From the NCBI GenBank assembly GCA_045539475.1, contig JAZQFJ010000010.1:1-64000 (forward strand): DNA of 64,000 nucleotides, given 5' to 3'. This DNA comes from SIG480 sp045539475 (GTDB lineage Bacteria; Bacillota; Clostridia; Oscillospirales; JAAYXM01). Both the position numbers and the translations under genes were made by a program. The notes under the pieces were generated by a model that worked only from the letters and a program-made list of their open reading frames with translations, did not search any database and was not told the origin of the DNA. Shown here piece after piece: positions 44,407-53,432 of the stretch. The first letter of the stretch is position 1; every line of letters begins with the position of its first letter.

Positions 44407-45732
44407 ATGGGAAAGGCTGTTGTGGCGATAGTCGGAAGACCTAACGTCGGAAAATCAATGCTTTTCAACAAGCTTATCGGAAAAAGAATGTCAATTGTAG
44501 AGGACACCCCGGGTGTAACTCGCGATAGACTGTACGCTGATTGTGAATGGGCAGGAAGAACATTTACATTAGTTGATACAGGCGGAATAGAGCCGCAAAC
44601 GGATAGCGAGATTCTGCGCTTTATGCGTGATCAGGCTGAAATTGCGGTTCAGAATGCTGATGTTATTGTGTTTATGACGGATTTAAAAACCGGACTTACA
44701 GCGGCAGATCAGGATGTTGCAAGTATGCTTCTCCGCTCAAATAAACCTATTGTTCTTGCGGTTAATAAATCCGATACAGTCGGAACTCCACCACCGGAGT
44801 TTTATGAATTTTACAACCTCGGTCTCGGTGACCCAATCGCTGTATCTGCAGTTCACGGTCATGGCACAGGTGACCTGCTTGATCGTTGTATCGAATATTT
44901 TCCCATTGAAAATGAAGAAGATGAGGAAGATGAAGGGATAAAGGTTGCCCTTATCGGAAAACCGAATGTCGGCAAATCCTCGCTAACGAATAAAATTCTC
45001 GGAGAAGAGCGCGTTATTGTAAGCGATATGGCGGGAACAACGCGTGATGCGGTTGATTCATCCTTTGAAAATGAATATGGGAAATATGTGTTTATTGACA
45101 CTGCAGGTATCCGAAAAAAGTCAAAGGTAAACGATGACATAGAAAAATTCTCCGTTCTTCGAGCGTCACTTGCTGTTGAAAGAAGCGATGTATGCCTTAT
45201 TATGATTGATGCGCAGGAAGGAGTCACCGAGCAGGACACAAAGGTTGCAGGTCTTGCTCATGACGCAGGAAAAGCGTGTATAATTGTAGTTAATAAGTGG
45301 GATCTTGTTGAAAAGGACGACAAGACCTTGCGTAAGGAAGAGGAAAAAATCCGTAAGGATTTGGCATATATGACATATGCGCCAATTCTTTTCATCTCCG
45401 CAAAGACAGGGCAACGCGTCGGAAAACTCTTTGAAATGATCAACTCTGTCTACGCCGAAAGCTCAAAGCGCATTACAACAGGAATGCTCAACAATGTTCT
45501 TGCGGATGCGGTAGCGAGAGTTCAGCCGCCGACAGATCGCGGAAAAAGGCTCAAGGTGTATTATATTACCCAGACAGGAGTGCGTCCGCCAAACTTCGTC
45601 ATTTTCTGTAACGATGCAAAGCTGTTCCACTTCTCATACCAAAGATATCTTGAAAATAAGCTCCGTGAAGTCTTTGGTTTTGAAGGAACGCCAATACGTG
45701 TTGTTATAAGGCAGAAAGGAGAGAATGGTTAA
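44407..45732 (+). CDS. der: ribosome assembly GTPase Der (EngA)
   Basis: 441 residues: two GTPase domains in tandem and a KH-like C-terminal domain, needed for 50S assembly. First domain: IVGRPNVGKSMLF, DTGG, NKSD. Second, after an acidic linker (NEEDEEDEG): GKPNVGKSSLTNK near residue 184, DTAGI, NKWD. It overlaps plsY by 8 bases. Confidence 0.97.
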   Translation: MGKAVVAIVGRPNVGKSMLFNKLIGKRMSIVEDTPGVTRDRLYADCEWAGRTFTLVDTGGIEPQTDSEILRFMRDQAEIAVQNADVIVFMTDLKTGLTAADQDVASMLLRSNKPIVLAVNKSDTVGTPPPEFYEFYNLGLGDPIAVSAVHGHGTGDLLDRCIEYFPIENEEDEEDEGIKVALIGKPNVGKSSLTNKILGEERVIVSDMAGTTRDAVDSSFENEYGKYVFIDTAGIRKKSKVNDDIEKFSVLRASLAVERSDVCLIMIDAQEGVTEQDTKVAGLAHDAGKACIIVVNKWDLVEKDDKTLRKEEEKIRKDLAYMTYAPILFISAKTGQRVGKLFEMINSVYAESSKRITTGMLNNVLADAVARVQPPTDRGKRLKVYYITQTGVRPPNFVIFCNDAKLFHFSYQRYLENKLREVFGFEGTPIRVVIRQKGENG

Positions 45733-46360
45733 GATGGATTTTGTAGCAAGATGCGTTGTAGCGGTTGTGCTTGCATATCTTTTGGGAAGCCTTAATTCCG
45801 CAATTATCGTATCACGGCTCACTATGAAAAACGATATAAGAAAATTCGGCAGCGGAAACGCAGGAACAACAAATGCGCTTCGTGTCATGGGATGGTCAAA
45901 AACCTTATTCGTCATATTAGGCGATATTTTAAAAAACGTTGTCGCAATGCTTCTTATAAAGCCGATTATGGGAAATTACGATATCGGGCTTGTTCAGGTT
46001 TTAGCAGGAATTGCGTGTATTCTGGGACATTCTTTTCCGGTATATTTCGGTTTTCGCGGGGGAAAAGGAGTTCTCTCTACCGCAACGGTCGCGTGGTGTA
46101 TTGACTGGCGTATATCGCTCATCGCAATACTTGTTTTCGTTGTTGTCGTTGCAATCACAAAATATGTATCTCTCGGTTCGATAATTGCCGTATGCACAGC
46201 ACCGTTCCAGTTTGCCATTTTTCACGGAGTGAGTGCCGATAATATAAAATTTATATTTTTCGGGCTCTTCGTAGCAGTATTTGTGACATATTTGCACCGT
46301 GCAAATATAAAACGACTGTTAGAAGGAACCGAAAACAAGCTCAACTTTAAAAATAAATAA
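45725..46360 (+). CDS. plsY: glycerol-3-phosphate acyltransferase PlsY
   Basis: 211 residues with about five membrane helices. It acylates glycerol 3-phosphate from acyl-phosphate in phospholipid synthesis. Motifs: YLLGSLNSAIIV, RKFGSGNAGTTNALRVMG near residue 40, and GHSFPVYFGFRGGKGVLS near 105. The start is either ATG 45725 (overlapping der) or ATG 45734. Its partner gpsA follows. Confidence 0.94.
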   Translation: MVKMDFVARCVVAVVLAYLLGSLNSAIIVSRLTMKNDIRKFGSGNAGTTNALRVMGWSKTLFVILGDILKNVVAMLLIKPIMGNYDIGLVQVLAGIACILGHSFPVYFGFRGGKGVLSTATVAWCIDWRISLIAILVFVVVVAITKYVSLGSIIAVCTAPFQFAIFHGVSADNIKFIFFGLFVAVFVTYLHRANIKRLLEGTENKLNFKNK

Positions 46361-46392
46361 CCGTATTAAAAACAGTAAAAGGAGATTTTGAG

Positions 46393-47397
46393 ATGAAAAT
46401 TACTGTAGTCGGAAGTGGTGGCTGGGGAACTGCTCTTGCTGTAATGCTCTCGAAAAACGGAAATGATGTTACACTCTGGTCGTTCGAAAAGCAGGAGTTT
46501 GAACGACTCAACAACGACCGTGAAAACAGAGCTTTCCTTCCGGGCGTTCTTTTTCCGGAAGGACTCAAGTGTACCGATGATTTAAGCTTGACTGAGGATT
46601 CTGAAATTGTTGTAATGGCGGTTCCGTCTTTTGCGGTTCGCGCTACAGCTGCAAAGCTTTCGGAGTACATTACGGATAAGCATATAGTTGTTAATGTCGC
46701 AAAAGGTATTGAAAAGGAAACTTCAAAGCGCCTTTCTGAGGTTATCAAAGAAGAACTTTCTGCAAAATGTGAAATAGTTGTTCTTTCAGGTCCATCCCAT
46801 GCGGAAGAAGTCGGACGTGGTGTACCCACTGCAATAATTGCAACCTCGCGCTCTAAAAAGGCAGCCGAAACTATTCAGGATGTTTTCATGAATGAGAACT
46901 TCCGCGTTTATATAACCGATGATATTATCGGCGTAGAACTCGGCGCGGCACTAAAAAATGTTATGGCACTTGCTGCCGGCATATGCGACGGACTCGGTCT
47001 TGGTGATAATTCAAAAGCGGCGCTTATGACACGCGGCCTTGCGGAAATGGTTCGCCTTGGACTTGCTTTAGGGGGTAAAGAAGATACTTTCTCCGGACTT
47101 GCAGGGCTCGGTGATCTGATAGTGACTTGTATGTCAATGCACTCAAGAAACCGCCGTGCAGGTATCCTTATCGGAGAAGGTACACCGACAGACAAAGCAC
47201 TTGAGAAAATCGGCGCGGTCGTGGAAGGATATTATGCCACTCAGTCTGCAATTGAGCTTGCAAAGCGCGCCGGTGTCGAAATGCCGATAACAGGTGAGGT
47301 TTATAGAATTCTCTTTGAAGGTGCAGATGCAAAAGAGTCTCTCGTAAAACTTATGGGACGCGATAAAAGAATAGAAAGCAACACGGCTTGGAAATAA
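46393..47397 (+). CDS. gpsA: glycerol-3-phosphate dehydrogenase, NAD(P)+
   Basis: 334 residues. It makes sn-glycerol 3-phosphate for PlsY. The nucleotide-binding VGSGGWGTALAVMLSKNG is at the N-terminus, the catalytic lysine in ALKNVMALAAGICDG near residue 192, and GLAGLGDLIVTC near 240. AAGGAGA precedes the ATG. A terminator closes the der-plsY-gpsA group. Confidence 0.97.
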   Translation: MKITVVGSGGWGTALAVMLSKNGNDVTLWSFEKQEFERLNNDRENRAFLPGVLFPEGLKCTDDLSLTEDSEIVVMAVPSFAVRATAAKLSEYITDKHIVVNVAKGIEKETSKRLSEVIKEELSAKCEIVVLSGPSHAEEVGRGVPTAIIATSRSKKAAETIQDVFMNENFRVYITDDIIGVELGAALKNVMALAAGICDGLGLGDNSKAALMTRGLAEMVRLGLALGGKEDTFSGLAGLGDLIVTCMSMHSRNRRAGILIGEGTPTDKALEKIGAVVEGYYATQSAIELAKRAGVEMPITGEVYRILFEGADAKESLVKLMGRDKRIESNTAWK

Positions 47398-47413
47398 AGA
47401 TCAAACACACAGA

Positions 47414-47458
47414 AATGATTGTATAAAGTTTCTTTACTTTTACAATCATTTTCTTTTT
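47414..47458 (+). terminator. intrinsic terminator after gpsA
   Basis: AATGATTGTA and TACAATCATT pair, with an inner AAAG/CTTT, followed by TTCTTTTTT. Confidence 0.85.
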
Positions 47459-47541
47459 TGCCGTGTAGAAGTATTTGCCTATGAAAAACGGGATATAATA
47501 CACTCGTTCTGTTTTTTATATTTTAAAGAGGCGGCGACTTA

Positions 47542-48540
47542 ATGAAACGAATTTTTTCTGTTATAGTTGTAACGGTTGTTATAATTTTTTCGATGTGGGC
47601 TATGTCATCGAAATCAGAGAACACATCTCTTACGAAAGTAAAAACAATAAATCCGACAAAGAAAGATATTTATAATTATATAAATGCAAGCGGAAAAATC
47701 AAAGAGGGGAACAGGCGCAACATTTATGTAAATACCCCCGGTAAAATTGTTGAAATTTACGTGGACGTCGGTCAGCAGGTTTTAGTTGGTGACACTCTTA
47801 TGGAAATAATGCCGTTTTCTGCAGAGAAAATCAAAAAAGATACCATCTCTATGGGTGAATTGAAAATCGCTGATTTTTTAGCTGATACAGGCCTTGAAAT
47901 GGATTTCAATCTTCTAACAGATGTGACTATGATTGAAGGAAGAGATAAAAAAATAGAAATTATAAGTCCTATAAATGGAATTATCACGGATATAAATGTA
48001 AAAAAGGATGATTATATAACACCAATTTTAAAGCTCATAAGCGTTTCTGATTTTAGCAATCTTTATGTTTCTGCAAAAATTCCGGAAAACTATTCATATA
48101 AAATATCCGAAAAAAGCAGTGTCAAAATCAGTGCAGATGCTTTTGGAAATAAAAGCTATTCAGGAAAAATAGAAAAAATCTCTCCTGTTGCAAAATATGT
48201 ACCGTCATTAACAGGTGACGGAGAAACATATATCGAAGCAAAAATAAGCATCAATAAGCCATCTTCTTTGTTACGTCCGGGATTAACCGTTAATGCAAAA
48301 ATCAATTCTGAAACGAAAAAGGACTCATTAACGCTCCCGTATGACTGCATTCTTCAGGATGAAAAAAACAGGGAATATGTTTATCTTGTTAAGGACGGTG
48401 TAGCAGTTAAAAGGTATATACTTACAGGAGACGAGCTTGAAAACGAAGTTGAAATCAAAAACGGAATTATGCCTGATGATATGATAGTTTTCAAACCAAC
48501 AGGAGATGAATTGAATAATAAACACGTAATGGTGGACTAA
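47542..48540 (+). CDS. HlyD/MacA-type membrane-fusion (adaptor) protein
   Basis: 332 residues. One N-terminal membrane segment (FSVIVVTVVIIFSMWAM), then a split lipoyl-like domain (ASGKIKEGNRR, GKIVEIYVDVGQQVLVGD; second half IISPINGIITDINVKKDD), a beta-barrel and a membrane-proximal domain (LTLPYDCILQ, VYLVKDGVAVKRYI). In Gram-positives such proteins, like YknX, work with MacB-type ABC permeases. The permease gene follows with no gap, but no ATPase gene is present. TAAAGAGGCGG precedes the ATG. The DNA is more AT-rich than the gene run to its left. Confidence 0.82.
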   Translation: MKRIFSVIVVTVVIIFSMWAMSSKSENTSLTKVKTINPTKKDIYNYINASGKIKEGNRRNIYVNTPGKIVEIYVDVGQQVLVGDTLMEIMPFSAEKIKKDTISMGELKIADFLADTGLEMDFNLLTDVTMIEGRDKKIEIISPINGIITDINVKKDDYITPILKLISVSDFSNLYVSAKIPENYSYKISEKSSVKISADAFGNKSYSGKIEKISPVAKYVPSLTGDGETYIEAKISINKPSSLLRPGLTVNAKINSETKKDSLTLPYDCILQDEKNREYVYLVKDGVAVKRYILTGDELENEVEIKNGIMPDDMIVFKPTGDELNNKHVMVD

Positions 48541-49728
48541 ATGAGAATAATAGATGTCTTTAACATATCGGCATTGAACGTCTTTCGCAGAAAAAGCAAA
48601 AATGTAATAACAATTCTTTCTATAATAATTGGAATGATTTCTGTACTTCTGATTTCGAGCATAGGGACAAGCGGGGAAGATTTTATTATATCTGAAATTG
48701 AAAAGTCCGGATTGCAGGGAATCACGCTATCTAAGAACAACGAAGTAAATGGCGGGAGATTGGAAGAAAGTGATCAACTCCTACTAAAAAAAAGATTTGA
48801 CAGTATAACAGATATAGTTCCTATTGTCTTAACAACAGGAGATTGTATTTTAAACAAACACTCGTTCAAAGCTGTTTTCTTGGGGGTTGGAGCTCATGCT
48901 GATAATGTATATAACGTTAACGTCCTGCATGGTAGAATCCCGGGAGATTCAGATGTAAAAGGACGTGGGAATGTTTCTGTTGTAGACGATGAATTTGCGT
49001 TGAAAGTATATAAACGCACAAATATTGTGGGAAAGCCGTTGACATTGGTTATTAACGGCAAAGAAAGAAAAACAAAAATTGTAGGGGTAATTTCATCTCA
49101 AAAAGCAACTGTTAATCAAATGTTTGGTGGGGAAATCCCGGATTTTATATATTTGCCTTATACAACATTAAATGAACTTAAATCTGACACTGACATTGAC
49201 CAGTTTGCGATAAGTTGTAATGATGAATATACTTCGGATGGGAGTGAATTTGCTCAATATTTGTCATCTGTAAAAGGAACACCAAATGCGTATTTTGCAT
49301 CAGATATATCTTCGGGAATTAACAATGTTAAAAAAATAACAAAAATAATTTCTCTTGTAATAAGCTTAATTTCATCAATAGCTTTAATTGTTTCAGGTCT
49401 TGGAATAACAAATACAGTTCTTTCTTCTACAATTGAGCGTAAAAGAGAAGTTGGCATATGTATAGCAATAGGAGCAACAGAAGCAGATATTTTATGGTGT
49501 TTTATTGCAGAAACAATTATAATATCTTTTTTAGGTGGATTTATTGGAGCCACGATCGGTAATATAATAATTGCTACACTTTTTGATGCAGTAAATATTT
49601 CTTACGAATTCAAGTTATTGAATTATATTTCAGCAATTTCAGTTGCTGTATTAATTGGAATTATATCATCAACAATTCCTGCAATTAAAGCAACAAGGCT
49701 AGAGCCAATCAACGCTTTAAAAAATTAG
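48541..49728 (+). CDS. MacB/FtsX-type ABC transporter permease
   Basis: 395 residues in the MacB fold: one N-terminal helix (about residues 20-40), a large extracellular MacB-PCD-like domain, then three C-terminal helices with the FtsX domain (GLGITNTVLSSTIERKREVGI near 285, then a coupling-helix region). The usual end SSTIPAIKATRLEPINALKN is intact. No nucleotide-binding domain is fused or adjacent, so it must use an ATPase encoded elsewhere, or act without one. The 3' half is strikingly AT-rich. It begins directly after the adaptor stop codon. Confidence 0.85.
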   Translation: MRIIDVFNISALNVFRRKSKNVITILSIIIGMISVLLISSIGTSGEDFIISEIEKSGLQGITLSKNNEVNGGRLEESDQLLLKKRFDSITDIVPIVLTTGDCILNKHSFKAVFLGVGAHADNVYNVNVLHGRIPGDSDVKGRGNVSVVDDEFALKVYKRTNIVGKPLTLVINGKERKTKIVGVISSQKATVNQMFGGEIPDFIYLPYTTLNELKSDTDIDQFAISCNDEYTSDGSEFAQYLSSVKGTPNAYFASDISSGINNVKKITKIISLVISLISSIALIVSGLGITNTVLSSTIERKREVGICIAIGATEADILWCFIAETIIISFLGGFIGATIGNIIIATLFDAVNISYEFKLLNYISAISVAVLIGIISSTIPAIKATRLEPINALKN

Positions 49729-49782
49729 TTTTGATGACAGGGTAATAGGCGAAAACAATAATAAAGAGAAAAGTTTAACGTA

Positions 49783-49824
49783 ACCCCGAGTTGGACAAAA
49801 TAAAAATTTTGTTCAACTCGGGGT
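49783..49824 (+). terminator. 19-bp hairpin after the permease gene
   Basis: Arms at 49783-49801 (ACCCCGAGTTGGACAAAAT) and 49806-49824 pair with one G-U and an AAAA loop. No T run follows, but the stem ends in A-T pairs. Probably stops the adaptor-permease transcript. Confidence 0.6.
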
Positions 49825-49871
49825 ATTGCAAAAATGAAATCAATGTGATATCATAATATAAAACAAATGAA

Positions 49872-50903
49872 ATGTGGTGTTTGACCTTGACTCGTGAAGA
49901 AATAGCAAAGCTACCGATTCTTGTTCGTGAATTCGCTAATTATATGAATACAATAAATGACAAATCTTCAAGCACTATAAACGAATATCTCCTTGATTTA
50001 AGAATTTTTTTTAAGTATATGAAAATTATTTTCAATCAAGAAGTGCTTCCGGATAATGGAGATTTAACTTCCATTGTTATTTCTGATATAGATATCGATT
50101 TTATAAAAAAGATAAAAATAACAGATGTCTATGAATATTTTGACTACCTTACTACTGTTCGCAAAAAATTCCACAACAGTGATCTTTTTTTGGAGCGAGG
50201 ATTATCTCCATCCGCAAGAGCCAGAAAAGTTTCTTCGCTGCGTTCTTTTTTTAAATATTTACAGAAAACCGGCAAAATTACAGAGAATATTATGGCTGAA
50301 CTGGAATTTCCTAAAACACATTCAAAACTCCCCCGTTACCTTACTTATGATGAGAGTGTGAAGTTGCTGGAAAGCATCGAGGGTGACTTCAAGTTGCGTG
50401 ATTTCTGTATAATTATGCTTTTTCTTAACTGTGGTCTTCGAGTATCGGAGCTTACGGGAATCAATTTAAATGATGTTAAAGATGAGACTTTGCGAGTTCT
50501 CGGCAAGGGCGGAAAAGAACGCGTTGTTTACCTTAACGAAGCTACACAACGCTCTATTGAAACTTATTTGCAGGAACGAAAAAAAGTGAAAAATATTAAT
50601 GCAAAAGACGAAAAAGCTATGTTTATCAGCAGACAAGGCAACAGAATCAGCACTTCAACAGTAAAATGGTTAGTGAAAAAGTATTGTAGTTACGCAGGTC
50701 TTGATTCTAAAATATCGGTACATAAACTCCGGCATACTTCCGCGACATTAATGTATAAAAACGGTGTTGATGTAAAGGCAGTACAAGAGGTTCTGGGTCA
50801 TGAACACTTAAACACTACAGAGATCTACACACACGCAGACAGTGAGGTCCTGAGAGTGGCTGCACAAGCAAATCCCCTATCGGATTTTACGCTTGAAAAG
50901 TAA
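49872..50903 (+). CDS. tyrosine recombinase, XerC/XerD-like
   Basis: 343 residues. N-terminal SAM-like core-binding domain (residues ~10-130) and catalytic domain. Catalytic residues all visible: Arg in CGLRVSELTG, Lys in VLGKGGKERVV, HKLRHTSAT, His in LGHEHLNTTEI and the Tyr of IYTH. It may act with the XerD-like protein 1 kb away at chromosome dimer resolution, or be a lone integrase; no attachment site or other mobile genes flank it. The start is uncertain: ATG 49872 has no clear ribosome site, TTG 49887 is possible. Confidence 0.85.
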   Translation: MWCLTLTREEIAKLPILVREFANYMNTINDKSSSTINEYLLDLRIFFKYMKIIFNQEVLPDNGDLTSIVISDIDIDFIKKIKITDVYEYFDYLTTVRKKFHNSDLFLERGLSPSARARKVSSLRSFFKYLQKTGKITENIMAELEFPKTHSKLPRYLTYDESVKLLESIEGDFKLRDFCIIMLFLNCGLRVSELTGINLNDVKDETLRVLGKGGKERVVYLNEATQRSIETYLQERKKVKNINAKDEKAMFISRQGNRISTSTVKWLVKKYCSYAGLDSKISVHKLRHTSATLMYKNGVDVKAVQEVLGHEHLNTTEIYTHADSEVLRVAAQANPLSDFTLEK

Positions 50904-50915
50904 GATTTAAAAGAT

Positions 50916-50959
50916 AGAAATAGCCCTTTGGTTGCAAAAACAACCAAAGGGCTATTTCT
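50916..50959. terminator. bidirectional terminator between convergent genes
   Basis: A perfect 19-bp stem: arms 50916-50934 and 50941-50959 (core TAGCCCTTTGGTTG), loop CAAAAA. The right arm reaches the stop codon of the minus-strand DUF624 gene. Confidence 0.8.
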
Positions 50960-51803
50960 AATTCTCTTCGTTATTTTTCTTTTTTTCATCTTCGGTAAAG
51001 GTATTTTTCAACATGTATTTTTCTATAACCGGATATGTTGAAAATACAGCTGTGAATCTGCACAGCGAGAAAATCAGTACAGCAATCAAAACGACATCAA
51101 CTCTCGGTGTTGATACGAACGTAAAAATAATAAATGCAGAAACGAGAATTGCAATTATATTTCTAAAAAATCCTAAAACGCAAAATATCAGGGTGTTTTT
51201 GAAAATATCTTTAACCTTCATATCAAAAGTTACGGCAATTGTATAAGAATAAAATCTTATCCATATATATATCATCGTTACTATGCCGGAAAAGATTTGA
51301 GCAACGCGAAATGCGATCAATCCGGAACCTGCAAGCACAGATGTGTTGGAAGAAAGATATAAAAGACAGCTTGATACAACTATTAAATCAATCGCTCCGA
51401 AAACAAGTCCCTGTTTGAAGTTACTTTTCGCTTTTGAAAACATGTCACTTACCCAACAGTGGCGTGAAACGGCAATGTTTCTTATGCAGTATGTAAATCC
51501 CGCTGTTAACGGTCCGTATATTATTGCGGAAAACAGAAATAAAATCAAAACAACAGGAACCGGAACTGATTCTGTTATCCATACAGCAAGATGCATAAAA
51601 TATACAGACTGGATGAACTCCGGTGAAATATTGAATAAGATACAAACGGTGTATATAGAAACACACAACATAGGAATAAGACATGCGAAATAAATCAGAT
51701 TTAAAGAGATAAGCTTTGATGCATTTGAAAAAATTATCTCAAAATACTTAATGAATGCTCTTTTTTCTTTTTCGTTTGTTTTTTGTGAATTGAATGGTCC
51801 CAC
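50958..51803 (-). CDS. DUF624 (YesL-like) membrane protein
   Basis: 281 residues with about six hydrophobic segments. The family pattern is IIYGPLTAGFTYCIRNIA followed by WVSDMFSKAKSNFKQG. YesL-like proteins often accompany sugar ABC transporters, but no such genes are nearby, so the role is unknown. The start is GTG at 51803, 9 bases after AAGGAGA. It reads away from xerD and may be cotranscribed with it. Confidence 0.75.
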   Translation of the reverse strand: MGPFNSQKTNEKEKRAFIKYFEIIFSNASKLISLNLIYFACLIPMLCVSIYTVCILFNISPEFIQSVYFMHLAVWITESVPVPVVLILFLFSAIIYGPLTAGFTYCIRNIAVSRHCWVSDMFSKAKSNFKQGLVFGAIDLIVVSSCLLYLSSNTSVLAGSGLIAFRVAQIFSGIVTMIYIWIRFYSYTIAVTFDMKVKDIFKNTLIFCVLGFFRNIIAILVSAFIIFTFVSTPRVDVVLIAVLIFSLCRFTAVFSTYPVIEKYMLKNTFTEDEKKKNNEEN

Positions 51804-51830
51804 TTTAAATTCTCCTTTTTACATAAACTT

Positions 51831-52718
51831 TTAGGCACGAGGGTGATATTTTATATACGTGCTCTTCAGGTCACTTTTTATTAATTTAGCATAAACAAGT
51901 GTTGACGCAACATCGGAATGTCCCATCATCTCCTTAATTGACATTATATCTGCTCCATTTTCTAACAAATGTGTTGCAAAAGAATGTCTGAGGATATGTG
52001 GGGTTATTTCCGTAGTGATTCCGGCTGCTTCCCCATAGTGCTTGATGATTTTCCAAAAGCCTTGTCTTGTCATTCTGTCTCCGTTTAAATTAACAAATAA
52101 AGCAGCCTCTTCGGTGTTTGTCAACAAAAAAGGTCTTGACATTTCAAGATAGTTTCTTATCGCAGAAACAGCAGCTGAATATAAAGGAATAAATCTTTCT
52201 GTATTTTCCTTTCCACACTTTACTAAACCAAGTTCCAAATTCACATCTTTTAAGTCTAATGAAATTAATTCACTTGCACGTATTCCTGTTGCATACAGCA
52301 ACTCTAACATAGCTTTATCACGATATCCTTTAAAAGAATCGCATTTTGGTTGATTCAAAAACAAATTCACTTCATTGTTGGTCAAAATTCTCGGTAGATT
52401 TTTTTTCTTTTTTTCGCATTTAATCATATTTGCAGGATTTTTTGAAATAATTCTTTCCGATATCAGAAAAGCATAATAAGCTCTAAGTGAAGCTATTGTT
52501 CTTGTTATTGTTGCGGTTGATTTTCCGTTGTTTGTTAAATGTGAAAGATATGAAGATAAATTCTCTTTTGTGCATTCTGAAAGATTTTTGTTTCCATAGT
52601 TTGAACACATATATCTATCAAAGCCGGTAACATCTCTTATATATGACACAACAGTGTTGACGGATGCATTCTTTTTCTTTTTAAGATAATCTTCGAATTT
52701 TTTTATTAAATCGTCCAT
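51831..52718 (-). CDS. xerD: tyrosine recombinase XerD
   Basis: 295 residues, the typical XerD length. XerD with XerC resolves chromosome dimers at dif near the replication terminus. N-terminal core-binding domain (FEDYLKKKKNASVNTVVSYIRDV, interrupted here), then catalytic residues: Arg in ATGIRASEL, Lys in CGKENTERF, HILRHSFATHLL, His in MMGHSDVAST and Tyr in LVYAK. It follows spoIIM as it nearly does in B. subtilis (spoIIM-fur-xerD). Confidence 0.9.
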   Translation of the reverse strand: MDDLIKKFEDYLKKKKNASVNTVVSYIRDVTGFDRYMCSNYGNKNLSECTKENLSSYLSHLTNNGKSTATITRTIASLRAYYAFLISERIISKNPANMIKCEKKKKNLPRILTNNEVNLFLNQPKCDSFKGYRDKAMLELLYATGIRASELISLDLKDVNLELGLVKCGKENTERFIPLYSAAVSAIRNYLEMSRPFLLTNTEEAALFVNLNGDRMTRQGFWKIIKHYGEAAGITTEITPHILRHSFATHLLENGADIMSIKEMMGHSDVASTLVYAKLIKSDLKSTYIKYHPRA

Positions 52719-52743
52719 TTAAATCTTCCTTATCGTGTTTTCA

Positions 52744-53364
52744 TCATTTTAGTGACAATGATACAAGCAAAGGTGTGATTGTAATATCTAAAAATGTAAA
52801 TAAAAGCAGACAGAGCATTAAAAAAACAAAAACAATCACATAGCTCAAGATCATTTTATCATTTTTTGCAGAGTTCCCTTTTCTTCTTTTCAAAAAAACA
52901 GAAAAACACTTGGATATTTCAACTCCTAAAGAAGCAGTTAAGAGCAACGTTGGAATTGATAAAAAAGTTTGAATTCCAAACATAGATATCGATAGAAAAA
53001 AACGATTAATTCCATATAATTGAAGAACTGTTGAAATTGAAAAAGTAAGAAAAAAACTTTTCAAAGAAATTACCAGTGGAATTACCGCGTATCCAAAAGC
53101 GGTAAAACTTAACACAAAAATGATAAAAGGATATTTTATTAAATTTAAATATGTACTCCAAAAAGAATATTCGCTAACTTGATTTTGTACAACAGAAACA
53201 ATATCGTGGCCGAAAAAAAGTGAATCTGTTGAGTGTTGTGTATATAATGAAAGTATACACCCTGCAACTCCACCGCATAACAGAAAAATTACTATTATGG
53301 TCAAATTGAGTGGATTAGCGTTTTTTTTCAATATCAAAGAGTTGTTTGATGCTTTCTTGTTCAT
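52744..53364 (-). CDS. spoIIM: stage II sporulation protein M
   Basis: 206 residues with about five hydrophobic segments. SpoIIM with SpoIID and SpoIIP remodels septal peptidoglycan during engulfment and recruits the other two. The family pattern FWSTYLNLIKYPFIIFVLSF and AFGYAVIPLVISLKSFFLTF is present. AAAGGAGATG precedes the ATG; an upstream inverted repeat could mask this site. It is located just upstream of xerD. Confidence 0.88.
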   Translation of the reverse strand: MNKKASNNSLILKKNANPLNLTIIVIFLLCGGVAGCILSLYTQHSTDSLFFGHDIVSVVQNQVSEYSFWSTYLNLIKYPFIIFVLSFTAFGYAVIPLVISLKSFFLTFSISTVLQLYGINRFFLSISMFGIQTFLSIPTLLLTASLGVEISKCFSVFLKRRKGNSAKNDKMILSYVIVFVFLMLCLLLFTFLDITITPLLVSLSLK

Positions 53365-53369
53365 TCAAG

Positions 53370-53415
53370 CATCTCCTTTCGTATTTATTCTTCTTTAATA
53401 ATATGAAAGGAGATG
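53370..53415 (-). promoter_or_regulatory. inverted repeat that would mask the spoIIM ribosome site
   Basis: CATCTCCTTTC and GAAAGGAGATG (11 bp, perfect) flank a 24-base AT-rich loop. On the minus strand the second arm is the ribosome site of spoIIM, so the first arm is a built-in complement. It could control translation, or act as a weak end for proC mRNA. Confidence 0.5.
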
Positions 53416-53432
53416 TCCTAATATACTAACTT

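Noticed and set aside
47494..47499. TATAAT as a promoter for the adaptor gene
   Set aside because: The -10 is good but no acceptable -35 lies at 16-18 bases, so I do not list it.
49783..49824. Terminal inverted repeats of an insertion sequence next to the recombinase
   Set aside because: The two arms are only four bases apart and form a hairpin, with no transposase between; a terminator is simpler.
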